Source: Ureibacillus endophyticus (GTDB taxonomy: Bacteria > Bacillota > Bacilli > Bacillales_A > Planococcaceae). Taken from it: DNA of 64,000 nucleotides. Of this stretch, positions 17,363 to 25,294 are shown in pieces. The notes below the pieces were generated by a model. That model did not search any database and had not been told where the DNA came from. It saw only the letters and a program-made list of their open reading frames with translations. The stretch covers positions 1 through 64,000 of the forward strand of contig NZ_RBZN01000017.1 of the NCBI RefSeq assembly GCF_003628435.1, read 5' to 3'. The position numbers and the translations under genes are program-made. Each line of letters begins with the position of its first letter. Position 1 is the first letter of the stretch.

Positions 17363-18813
17363 GATTTTTTCCACCCCCGCGTTCGCCACTGTTGCTTCTT
17401 ATAGGCAGGTAGAGAATCAGATGGTCGAGTCACCATTTTCCATGCAGGCATTCGAATTAACGTATCTTTTAAGTCTTTTTCCTTTAATGGAGCTAATGGA
17501 GAAAAGTAAGGCATTCCGAATGTTTCAAGTTTGCATAAATGCATGACAATCACCATTAATACAATGGCAATTCCAAAAAAGCCTAATACGGCTGCAGCAA
17601 CCATAACTGGAAAACCAAGTAGTCGAGCACTTGTCCCCATCTCATTCACTGGTGCAACAAAGGACGAAATAGCTGTCAGACCGATGATTACAACCATGGT
17701 ATTGGAAACAAAGCTGGCTTCCACAACCGCCGTCCCAATCACCACCCCACCTACAATCCCGATTGTTTGTGCAATAGGTGTTGGTAAACGAATGGACGCT
17801 TCCTTCAGCAACTCCAGAACAATTTGCATTGTAAAGGCTTCGATAAAAGGATGGAATGGTACGTTCTCCAATGAGACTCGCACGGAATACAAAATGCCGA
17901 TAGGAAGAACTTCAGAATGATAGGACACAATGGCAATATAAATAGCAGGTAAACAAATGGAAATGATATAACTTAAAAATCGAATACAACGGAAAAAAGT
18001 GCCGACCATCCATCTGCTGTTATAATCATCTGATGCTTGGTAAAAGGCAAAGAAGGTGATCGGCATAATCAAAACCCTTGGATCTCCATCCACCAATAGA
18101 AGAACTTTCCCTTCCGTCAAATAGGAAACGGCTCGGTCTGGCCTTTCCGTATGTAACATTTGTGGAAAAGGTGAATACGGATTATCCTCTATGAATTCCT
18201 CGATTTCCCCAGATGAAAGCAATTGATCCACATCTATCGAGCTCACTCTACGCTTTATTTCCTCTACCATTTCGCTATTGGCCAAGTTCGCTAAATATAC
18301 GAGATTAACCTTCGTATTGGACTGTCTTCCTAGCGTATACGATTGAACTTTCAATTGAGGAGTCTTCACCCTTCTCCTTATCAAAAGTAAATTCGTACCG
18401 ATACTCTCTACAAATCCATCATGGGCACTTTTTATGCTCCGCTCATTGGCTGGCGTCTCTATAGAACGGGATGTCGTTTCAGCAACGGATACTGTCCAGG
18501 CTACTTCTCTCCCTTCTATTAATATTACACAGCAGCCTTCCATCAGCTTGCTACCTATTTCAGAAATCGATGAAACGGCCTGAACTTCGGTTGCTTCTAC
18601 AACTTTGTCAATCTCCCCTGTTTCGGCTTCGAGTATGGGGGCGATCACGAAGGTTTGAAGCTGTTCTTTATTCACCATCGAATCTAGGAATAAAATGGTA
18701 CAGTTCTTATTGTCAAAAATCATTTCTTTTGTAGCTAAATCTTCAGTGTAACTAAAATATTTAAGGATTTTACGGAAATTGTTTTGTAGTTCCTGCGTCA
18801 GCTGCTCTTCCAC
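17359..18813 (-). CDS. gerA: Ger(x)A-family germinant receptor subunit A
   Basis: 484 residues. The N-terminal cytosolic domain is followed by the characteristic VESIGTNLLLIRRRVKTPQLKV and ERPDRAVSYLTEGKVLLLVDG segments, then five or so membrane helices with VSLENVPFHPFIEAFTMQ. GerA, B and C subunits form one receptor with an ion-channel-like A subunit. I prefer the GTG at 18813; another GTG four codons upstream lies inside the ribosome binding site GGAGGTGG. First gene of the operon. A sigma-G promoter is expected but I could not find a well-spaced one. Confidence 0.93.
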   Translation of the reverse strand: MEEQLTQELQNNFRKILKYFSYTEDLATKEMIFDNKNCTILFLDSMVNKEQLQTFVIAPILEAETGEIDKVVEATEVQAVSSISEIGSKLMEGCCVILIEGREVAWTVSVAETTSRSIETPANERSIKSAHDGFVESIGTNLLLIRRRVKTPQLKVQSYTLGRQSNTKVNLVYLANLANSEMVEEIKRRVSSIDVDQLLSSGEIEEFIEDNPYSPFPQMLHTERPDRAVSYLTEGKVLLLVDGDPRVLIMPITFFAFYQASDDYNSRWMVGTFFRCIRFLSYIISICLPAIYIAIVSYHSEVLPIGILYSVRVSLENVPFHPFIEAFTMQIVLELLKEASIRLPTPIAQTIGIVGGVVIGTAVVEASFVSNTMVVIIGLTAISSFVAPVNEMGTSARLLGFPVMVAAAVLGFFGIAIVLMVIVMHLCKLETFGMPYFSPLAPLKEKDLKDTLIRMPAWKMVTRPSDSLPAYKKQQWRTRGWKKS

Positions 18814-18980
18814 GCTAGTCTCCACCTCCCATCAAAGCACATTTTTTCCTATTATTCTTTCCGTAACGTTTTTGCGTTATTCAATTGGGGATGGCTGTCG
18901 GCAAAAACGGGGGTATATTAGTTAAATTATTGGTATTAGCAAGGGATGGCGGATAACATTATATCCGAAATAATATCCAA

Positions 18981-19009
18981 ATAAAAAAAGCTGCCAAATG
19001 ACAGCTTTC
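18981..19009 (-). terminator. Terminator of the carbonic anhydrase gene
   Basis: AAAGCTGTC and GGCAGCTTT pair on the minus strand and run into TTTT; it begins at the stop codon. Confidence 0.85.
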
Positions 19010-19665
19010 TAGTCATAAGCAACCCCACAGGAGCAACGATTTTTCCCAAAGGAGTGATGATAGGATGGGGGAAATTCTTGGTTCACCCGTTGCACTTCTC
19101 GGGCAAATTCCTCACGATCTTCTGGGATACGTGAAAGTGCGTCCGCCTTTTCTTGAGTGTCAATCGTTGCACCAGGTGGTATGAATCGATTCGGCGCAAT
19201 TCGCACGCCATTTGTCACGACCGCATTCGTTGAAATATAGGTGCCTTCCCCGACAATTGCATTAAACACAATGGCATGAAATCCAACAAAGACGTTGTTG
19301 CCAATGTAGCAAGGTCCATGAACTAGGGCACCATGGGCAATGGATACTTCATTTCCAATGTAAATCGAATATTTTTCTTTTCCTTTCCAAATACGTTTAT
19401 CTAATAAACCATGCAGTACAACACCGTCTTGGAGATTCGTATTGGAACCGATATAAAATGGCGTGCCTTCATCCGCGCGAATACTCACATTCGGTGCGAC
19501 ATACACGTTATCTCGAATCGTTACATCTCCAATGACACTTGAAAACTGACTGATAAATGCGGTTTTATCAATTTTAGGGTATCGTGGAACAGGATTGAAT
19601 GAAGTAATTGGGTTGGGACTGATGAATGGTTTAAAACAGTCTGACTCAGTGTTTTTTCTTTCCAA
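19009..19665 (-). CDS. Gamma-class carbonic anhydrase (CamH-like)
   Basis: 218 residues of left-handed beta-helix hexapeptide repeats. The zinc ligands of the Cam family are present: H85 in VVLHG and H111/H116 in AHGALVHGP. The active-site residues R63, D65, E66 (IRADEG) and Q79 (NLQDG) are also kept, so an active trimeric enzyme interconverting CO2 and bicarbonate is likely. The acidic loop of archaeal Cam is replaced by LLDKRIWKGKE, as in CamH. A C-terminal Cys-rich tail (RCSCGVAYD) is unusual. No signal peptide is seen. The TTG start follows GAGGAGGTGA. Confidence 0.9.
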   Translation of the reverse strand: MERKNTESDCFKPFISPNPITSFNPVPRYPKIDKTAFISQFSSVIGDVTIRDNVYVAPNVSIRADEGTPFYIGSNTNLQDGVVLHGLLDKRIWKGKEKYSIYIGNEVSIAHGALVHGPCYIGNNVFVGFHAIVFNAIVGEGTYISTNAVVTNGVRIAPNRFIPPGATIDTQEKADALSRIPEDREEFAREVQRVNQEFPPSYHHSFGKNRCSCGVAYD

Positions 19666-19740
19666 CTAGTCACCTCCTCAATTTTTAATAGCATAACTTT
19701 ATAGTATGCAAAAAAATGGATGAGGAAGAGACTAAAGCTT

Positions 19741-20640
19741 CTACCCTTCTATCGAAACATCGAGATTTTTCACAAAAATTGCAGTCCCTGTTATTTCAAC
19801 ATCATAAGAGTCCTCATTTTTCGAAATTTGTACCATTACCCGGCCATCTTTTCCGATTTCTTGTCCTTGCTCTACGATGAGATTCAATTTATCTATCTGT
19901 CCGTTTTTGATGTACTGCGCACAATATGCCCCCATTACACCTGAAGCCGTTCCTGTCACAGGATCCTCTAATGTTCCTGAGTAAGGAGAGGAAAAATGCC
20001 TCCCATGCATCTGTGCATTCACATCAAAGGTTTCTAAACAAAACGGATGTACCGATGCTGTAGGCATTTCTTTTAAAATTTCAGGAAATGTTTTATTATT
20101 CGGTTTCATTCTTTTAAATGCTTCTAGTTTCTGAATGGGCACGATTAATGTCCAAGCACCTGTACTGCCGTAAACAATTGGGAAGTCTTCATGAAGGTCA
20201 CTTTCTTCTAAACCAAGGGAATCGGCTAAATCTTTTCGTGAACCTTTGAATTCAACAAATTGAGGAGAAGTCTGTCTCATGGTGATGAGAATTTCATTAG
20301 TAGCACCTGTCTCAATTTTGATTGGCAAAATACCAGCTTTCGTTTCAATGGTAAACTCTTTTTTGTCACCTAAAAATCCTTTTGTATATAACCCACATAC
20401 AGTCGCCATTGTTGCATGCCCACATAAATTCGTCTCATGCCCTGGTGTAAAATAACGAATTCGAACGTCTGCTACTTCGGAATTAAGAGCAAAGGCAGTT
20501 TCATTGAATCCTACTTTTAAGGCGATTTCTTGCATTTCTTCATCCGACAATGGAACTGCGTTAAAAACCACCCCTGCAGGATTTCCTTTATTCGGTTCCT
20601 TACTAAAAGCATCAAAATGATAAACGGATATTGATTTCAT
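19741..20640 (-). CDS. PhzF-family isomerase/epimerase
   Basis: 299 residues, the normal family length. The catalytic glutamate is E47 in [17 protein letters not shown] and [16 protein letters not shown] are the paired family motifs of the two pseudo-symmetric domains. Most non-phenazine members act on unknown small molecules, and no phenazine genes are nearby. Start after GGGGAAG. Monocistronic and divergent from the DUF3888 gene. Confidence 0.92.
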   Translation of the reverse strand: MKSISVYHFDAFSKEPNKGNPAGVVFNAVPLSDEEMQEIALKVGFNETAFALNSEVADVRIRYFTPGHETNLCGHATMATVCGLYTKGFLGDKKEFTIETKAGILPIKIETGATNEILITMRQTSPQFVEFKGSRKDLADSLGLEESDLHEDFPIVYGSTGAWTLIVPIQKLEAFKRMKPNNKTFPEILKEMPTASVHPFCLETFDVNAQMHGRHFSSPYSGTLEDPVTGTASGVMGAYCAQYIKNGQIDKLNLIVEQGQEIGKDGRVMVQISKNEDSYDVEITGTAIFVKNLDVSIEG

Positions 20641-20745
20641 ATAATCTTCCCCATTTCATTGATAATTCCACTTATTTTACCATTATGTTGTAAGGAAAAT
20701 ATAACTTTTTCGGAGCAAACTAATGGTTAAAAAGGTGACATGGTT

Positions 20746-21174
20746 ATGAAAAAATATATTCTGATTCCAGTCATTACACTTTTGATTTTGACCGCAGCAT
20801 TATTAACCTTTGCGGAAACTCCTTATTATCAGCCACCAAAAGAATCTGATGAAGAACTTGTCATGGACATGTTTTTTTCACTGTTATTACCAGAAATTCA
20901 ACAGGCCGTTACCCATTACTATGCAGATTCTTACTATGAAAGCCCATTAGTATATCCGTATCAAATTAACATTTTGAAGATGGAAAGAACGAATGGTTAT
21001 CGTGGATTTATGTTTTCCGTTGTCATCGAAGTAACGCCGGTCTTTGGTGCACACAATCCGATCGGCAGAGATCAACTCACCTTTTCGATTACACCTTCTG
21101 AAGTTGAACTGAAAAAGTTTAAACATTTGGAGGATTTTGAGCTACCAGAGCATTTGAGGGATTTGAAGAGATGA
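20746..21174 (+). CDS. DUF3888-domain exported protein
   Basis: 142 residues. An N-terminal signal or anchor helix (KKYILIPVITLLILTAALLT) is followed by the DUF3888 core SDEELVMDMFFSLLLPEIQQAV, then VYPYQINILKMERTNGY. I prefer the second ATG (20746), 9 bases after AAGGTG, to the one two codons upstream. Function unknown. A degenerate second copy of the central part lies at about 21640-21760. Confidence 0.88.
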   Translation: MKKYILIPVITLLILTAALLTFAETPYYQPPKESDEELVMDMFFSLLLPEIQQAVTHYYADSYYESPLVYPYQINILKMERTNGYRGFMFSVVIEVTPVFGAHNPIGRDQLTFSITPSEVELKKFKHLEDFELPEHLRDLKR

Positions 21175-21175
21175 T

Positions 21176-21209
21176 TTCAAAGGAACCATATAATGTGGTT
21201 CCTTTGAAT
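21176..21209 (+). terminator. Terminator of the DUF3888 gene
   Basis: TTCAAAGGAACCA and TGGTTCCTTTGAA form a 13-bp perfect stem right after the stop. The T-run is imperfect. Confidence 0.85.
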
Positions 21210-21234
21210 TATTGTTTTTATAGTAAGATTTAAC

Positions 21235-21501
21235 TTATGAATTTAAAACACGATTAATAAAATATTTTGCAATCTCTGCATCTTTTTTTCTTACCGAAAC
21301 AACATATTGTTTTTCGTATTTACTGTCCATCCCGAAACTCCCAAAATTCCCTCGCTTTGTTCCAGGTCCTACCCAACTTAATGAAGGGTCTATTACCTTA
21401 TAGGTATACTTAATTCCCTCTCTTGCTAAAATATCTTGCACCTTCCATAATTCATCTATTGAAAATCCAGTATAAACTTCTACTTTATTAAAGAAAAACA
21501 T
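21235..21501 (-). CDS. Hypothetical protein, 88 aa
   Basis: Soluble protein starting MFFFNKVEVYTGFSIDEL after a GGGGAAGGG ribosome binding site. The pattern VYTGFSIDELWKVQDILA, then YVVSVRKKDAEIAKYFI, suggests a small ferredoxin-like alpha/beta domain of the DUF2007 type (compare two residue-level readouts, position and transport), but this is tentative. It sits between the DUF3888 gene and its decayed copy. Confidence 0.65.
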   Translation of the reverse strand: MFFFNKVEVYTGFSIDELWKVQDILAREGIKYTYKVIDPSLSWVGPGTKRGNFGSFGMDSKYEKQYVVSVRKKDAEIAKYFINRVLNS

Positions 21502-21639
21502 ATCCCTTCCCCTTTAAGTTGAAAAAATGATTTATTAAACTTCTTTACTTTAATACGGATATGAAGATGGAAAGTTTTCAAAATTCATAGTTTGTATTGT
21601 GGTTTAGTAACTAACCAGAACCAAGTCGAGGTACTATTA

Positions 21640-21760
21640 TTGTGATGGATATGTTTTCATTAGAAATTCAACAAGCAGTTACCACTATCAATTTAATGCT
21701 TTGAAAATGAAAAGAACAAATAATTATCATGAATTAATATTTTCCGTTTTCATTTTTATG
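21640..21760 (+). pseudogene. Decayed copy of the DUF3888 gene
   Basis: The text GTGATGGATATG, then AGAAATTCAACAAGCAGTTACC, then TTGAAAATGAAAAGAACAAATAATTATC (quoted in short pieces: TTTGAAAATGAAAAGAAC, AATAATTATC) and TTTTCCGTTTTCAT follows the order of the intact gene at 20850-21030, with deletions and frameshifts and without start or end. The flanks, 21502-21640 and 21760-22016, hold no gene I can support. Confidence 0.8.
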
Positions 21761-22016
21761 CATGATGAATACCAATAAAAAGGTTTAAATATGTTGACTT
21801 AAATTTTGACAAATTCCTTTCCTAAAACTTAATCCCCATTTATTTGCTCTCGGCTCACTAAATGAAACACAGCATCGCTTTGGTAATATTTTCAACAATC
21901 TACTCAACAGTTTAGTTGAACCAGAAACATATTTATTTTTCAGCCCTATGAATGAGGTGTAATATTTAAAAAATTGCTATTATTTTATTAACATAATTAT
22001 GTAAGGGGTATTTTTT

Positions 22017-22481
22017 ATGATAAAAGGTTTATATGAAGCACATTTGCCAGTAAAAAATTTAGATAAATCCATAGCGTTTTACGAAAAATTAGGCTTGAAA
22101 ATGGCATGGCGAGATGAAGACACTGCTTTCTTTTGGTTAGAAGAAGGTAAAAGTTGGTTAGGTTTATGGGAAGGAAATGAGTATCAAACGCCTTACCACC
22201 CTTCTTTACGACACATTGCTTTTCGAGTTTCATATGAAGATTTAAAAGAGTCTCTAAAATGGTTAGATTCTATTGGTGTTGAGGGAGTGCCATTCGGTGG
22301 TAGAGAATCAATCGAGCCGTTTGTAAGACCACACCAAGGCAATGCGTCTGTTTATTTCAATGACCCAGATGGCAATAGTTTAGAATTGATGTGTTATGTT
22401 GAAGTTCCAGATAAATTAAAACATATTAAAGAAAAGTTATCCTTTGAAGATTGGGAGAAATTAGTTGGAATCGAAGTTTAA
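22017..22481 (+). CDS. VOC-family (glyoxalase/bleomycin resistance fold) protein
   Basis: 154 residues, one VOC module. HLPVKNLDKSIAFYEKLGLK opens the first half with a His ligand; SLRHIAFRV and FNDPDGNSLELMCY supply the second His and the Glu ligand. Such proteins are metal-dependent lyases, thiol transferases or antibiotic-binding proteins; the substrate is unknown. The extra 25 residues at the C-terminus (KLKHIKEKLSFEDWEKLVG) are helical. Start preceded by AAGGGG. Monocistronic. Confidence 0.88.
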   Translation: MIKGLYEAHLPVKNLDKSIAFYEKLGLKMAWRDEDTAFFWLEEGKSWLGLWEGNEYQTPYHPSLRHIAFRVSYEDLKESLKWLDSIGVEGVPFGGRESIEPFVRPHQGNASVYFNDPDGNSLELMCYVEVPDKLKHIKEKLSFEDWEKLVGIEV

Positions 22482-22545
22482 TAAAAAGCGTATCTAATAT
22501 AACGGATTTATATTGCATACAAATAACATTCACAAGCAAAAGTTT

Positions 22546-22583
22546 GGACAAACATTGTTGTAACAGCGTTTGTCTCTTTTTTT
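22546..22583 (+). terminator. Terminator of the VOC gene
   Basis: GACAAAC and GTTTGTC pair around a 14-base loop, followed by TCTTTTTTT. The remaining part of the 334-base gap to 22815 shows only AT-rich promoter-like DNA. Confidence 0.7.
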
Positions 22584-22815
22584 GCATAACTTTGTTTATA
22601 CAAATAGTATAATCGTAAATTTTCTTTAGCTGCTCTTTTATTAATTATTCCAGGTTTTCATCACTTCTACATAAAATTCCGCTCTTTTATACCCTACTCT
22701 AACAATCTATGTAAAGAAATATATAGAATTTTTTTCCTATATACCTATTCATAACTTGTTAAATTATCAGTTATAATAATACAATTAATACCATTTTTAG
22801 AAAGTTGGTGGGTTT

Positions 22816-23358
22816 GTGTCAAAAAGTCTTGAAACATTACAATCGGATATTATTAAGGATGCCAAAAAAGGCTTTCCTATTTTACTAGCTGGTTCTATCG
22901 TGTTTTTCATTTTTACTTTCTTACCTTTGCTGTTCTCAATGAAGGCCGTTTATTTAATTTGGATTTTTGGATTAGGTGCCATTTTTCCTTTAGGCATTTT
23001 ATTAGGGAAGTTATTTGGGATTGATATTTTAAAAGCTGGCAACCCATTAGGCACATTAGGCGGCATTGTTGGAGGTACTCAAGCCTTCTTTATTCCGGTA
23101 TTTGTTATCGTGTATATGCACATTCCAGCCTATTTACCATTTACGATTGGATTACTTGGCGGCGCACATTTCTTGCCGTATATGTGGATTTACAGAAGCA
23201 GAGCGTACTTATTTGTTACTCTTGGCGTTTGTTTATCTTCTTTAGTTTTTGGAGGTTTTTTTGTATCTCAAGCATTTACTTTGGTACCAATTTCTATTTG
23301 CCTTGTATATGTGATTGCGGTTCTTTTGATTTTAAGAGAGCTTAAAAGTGATTTATGA
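22816..23358 (+). CDS. Small polytopic membrane protein (DUF7010-like)
   Basis: 180 residues with about six hydrophobic helices and several glycine motifs (NPLGTLGGIVGGTQAFF, GLLGGAHFLPYMWIYRSRAY). I recall similar proteins in Bacillus annotated as DUF7010, but the match is tentative. A GTG start follows GGTGGG. The tandem 42-bp array lies between its stop and the terminator. Confidence 0.78.
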   Translation: MSKSLETLQSDIIKDAKKGFPILLAGSIVFFIFTFLPLLFSMKAVYLIWIFGLGAIFPLGILLGKLFGIDILKAGNPLGTLGGIVGGTQAFFIPVFVIVYMHIPAYLPFTIGLLGGAHFLPYMWIYRSRAYLFVTLGVCLSSLVFGGFFVSQAFTLVPISICLVYVIAVLLILRELKSDL

Positions 23359-23382
23359 AAATATGGTTGTAATATGTAGAAT

Positions 23383-23520
23383 ATCTGGATGAAAACACTC
23401 TTTATGTGGACGAAACGCAACACCATCCGGACGATTCCACTTTCTATGTGGACGAAACACGGCACCATCCGGACGAATCCACCCTCTACATGGACGAAAC
23501 GCTGCACCATCCGGACGAAT
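23383..23520. repeat. Tandem array of 42-bp units
   Basis: Units begin ATC(C/T)GGA(C/T)GA at 23383, 23425, 23467 and 23509, exactly 42 bp apart; each carries TGGACGAAAC in its second half. Three units are complete and a fourth is partial. Differences are mostly isolated substitutions. The array sits between a stop codon and its terminator, so it would be transcribed as 3' UTR. Confidence 0.9.
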
Positions 23521-23533
23521 TAAACTCAATCTA

Positions 23534-23566
23534 AAGCCCCCGCTATAGTTTTGCGGGGGCTTGTTC
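23534..23566. terminator. Terminator after the 42-bp array
   Basis: AAGCCCCCGC and GCGGGGGCTT form a strong GC stem. T-rich DNA follows on the plus strand. Confidence 0.85.
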
Positions 23567-23606
23567 TATTCTCACTATATAAAACGTAAAAACTATACAT
23601 AATAAG

Positions 23607-25283
23607 CTAGAATTGTAGTAAGAATTCAGCATCGTCATATATTTTATAAGCATTTTTCCCACTATCTTTCGCTTGATACAAGGCAAGATCTGCGTTTTTC
23701 ATTAAGGAAGATTTCGTAAAATTTTTAGAATTTGGTGCCATTGCAATGCCAATGCTTGTCGTAACCATTAATTTTTCGCCATTTATCTTCCACGGCTGCT
23801 CCATTTTATTAATGATTCGTTCTGCAATTTTGATTGCATTTTTCTCATTCTGAATGCCAGTTAGTAGAATCACGAATTCATCGCCACCTAATCTTGCCAC
23901 TGTGTCGTGATCGCGAACACACTCTTTAATTCTACGGCCGAATTCTTTAATTACCAAATCCCCAATGTCGTGACCGAACGTATCATTGATAGACTTAAAA
24001 TTATCCATATCTAAAATAATAAGGGCTAACCCATTGTTTTCTTTTAAAAAATGTTCCTTTGCTATTTCAAAACGTTCTTTCAACAAAAGACGATTCGGTA
24101 GACCTGTTAATGTATCGTGATATGCAAAATGTTTTAGTTTCGATTCATAGTCTTTTCTTAAACTGATGTCCCGCGTTAGCACGACTAAATGTTGAAATTT
24201 ATTCTTCTGGTTAAAAACTGGTTTCCCAATAGATTCACACCACAACATTTCTCCATTAGCATTTTTTTGTCTAAATTCAATTTTAAATGGCTCCCCCGAT
24301 TGTATGGATTTCCGTACAATATCCATAAATCGTCCTAAATCATCCGGGTGTACATTATGAATAAAATGTTTTCCAACATACTCTTTATGGGGATACCCTA
24401 AAATGGATTGATAGGAGGGAGACACATAGGTAATCTCACCATTCTTGTCCACTAATGTAATCAAATCGTGGGCATTTTCTGCAATGATTCGGAAACGTTT
24501 TTCATTTTCTTCAAGCTTTTCGATATTTTTCTTTTCTTCTGTAATATCTTTAAACATCCCAAACAATCCGATAACTTCATTTTCCAATATTAATGGGACA
24601 ACTTTTAAATTAATTGTTAAGATGTTGCCTGATTTATCTTTTAATAGAAATTCTCCACCTGTAGAACGTCCATTTAATGCCTCATTAATCAATTGCTGAA
24701 GTAAATAAATATCTTCATAAATGATGTCCACAAAAGACTTCCCGACTAATTCCATAATGTCAAAGCCTGTAATTTTGACAACTTCAACATTCCCATTTGT
24801 AATTCTGCCTTTTTTATCAAAGGTCAATATGCCATTTGGGTTATGGGTAAATAAGGATTGATATCTTTCGTTACTTTCGGCAATTCTTTCTACCATCTCA
24901 TTTACATAAGATTGGGCCGACTTTTCTTTCGTAATATCTCTGACAACGGATACGATTCGGATGCATTTTCCGTTTTCATCAAAAATGGGGGTTAGTTTCA
25001 CTTGTGAATAGTGCATTTCGCCAGCATTCACTCTATACGAATCTTCATACGTAATACTTTCTCTTTTGATTATTACTTCTTGGTATTTTTTATTTAAAAA
25101 TTCTGCTTGTTCTCTCGGTAACACATCTTTAAAGGTACTCCCCAAAATGTCATGATTCAATTTCAAGATTTGCTTGGCACTTTTATTTATAAATTCGTAG
25201 CGAAACGTTTGGTCTTCTACTTTCACCACAAAAACCATATCATCGATGCCATTGTATAAAATTTCTTGAAAAGAAAATTCCAT
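23607..25283 (-). CDS. Diguanylate cyclase with three PAS domains
   Basis: 558 residues, soluble. PAS modules lie near 5-115, 133-245 and 255-375 (the third with a PAC segment RDISLRKDYESKL). The C-terminal GGDEF domain (about 385-545) has an intact catalytic motif ARLGGDEFVIL and an RDHD product-inhibition site five residues before it, so it should make cyclic di-GMP from two GTP under feedback control. The start is 11 bases after the stop of the EAL-protein gene, so the two are an operon: synthesis and breakdown of the same messenger encoded side by side. Confidence 0.93.
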   Translation of the reverse strand: MEFSFQEILYNGIDDMVFVVKVEDQTFRYEFINKSAKQILKLNHDILGSTFKDVLPREQAEFLNKKYQEVIIKRESITYEDSYRVNAGEMHYSQVKLTPIFDENGKCIRIVSVVRDITKEKSAQSYVNEMVERIAESNERYQSLFTHNPNGILTFDKKGRITNGNVEVVKITGFDIMELVGKSFVDIIYEDIYLLQQLINEALNGRSTGGEFLLKDKSGNILTINLKVVPLILENEVIGLFGMFKDITEEKKNIEKLEENEKRFRIIAENAHDLITLVDKNGEITYVSPSYQSILGYPHKEYVGKHFIHNVHPDDLGRFMDIVRKSIQSGEPFKIEFRQKNANGEMLWCESIGKPVFNQKNKFQHLVVLTRDISLRKDYESKLKHFAYHDTLTGLPNRLLLKERFEIAKEHFLKENNGLALIILDMDNFKSINDTFGHDIGDLVIKEFGRRIKECVRDHDTVARLGGDEFVILLTGIQNEKNAIKIAERIINKMEQPWKINGEKLMVTTSIGIAMAPNSKNFTKSSLMKNADLALYQAKDSGKNAYKIYDDAEFLLQF

Positions 25284-25294
25284 ATAAAATCCCC

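Noticed and set aside
18826-18980. Sigma-G promoter for the ger operon
   Set aside because: TGAATA and AATAATA are present but the spacing (about 21) is too long for a convincing match.
23268-23510. Reverse-strand repeat protein over the 42-bp array
   Set aside because: Frame arises because 42 is divisible by 3; no ribosome binding site, and the N-terminal end overlaps the membrane protein gene.
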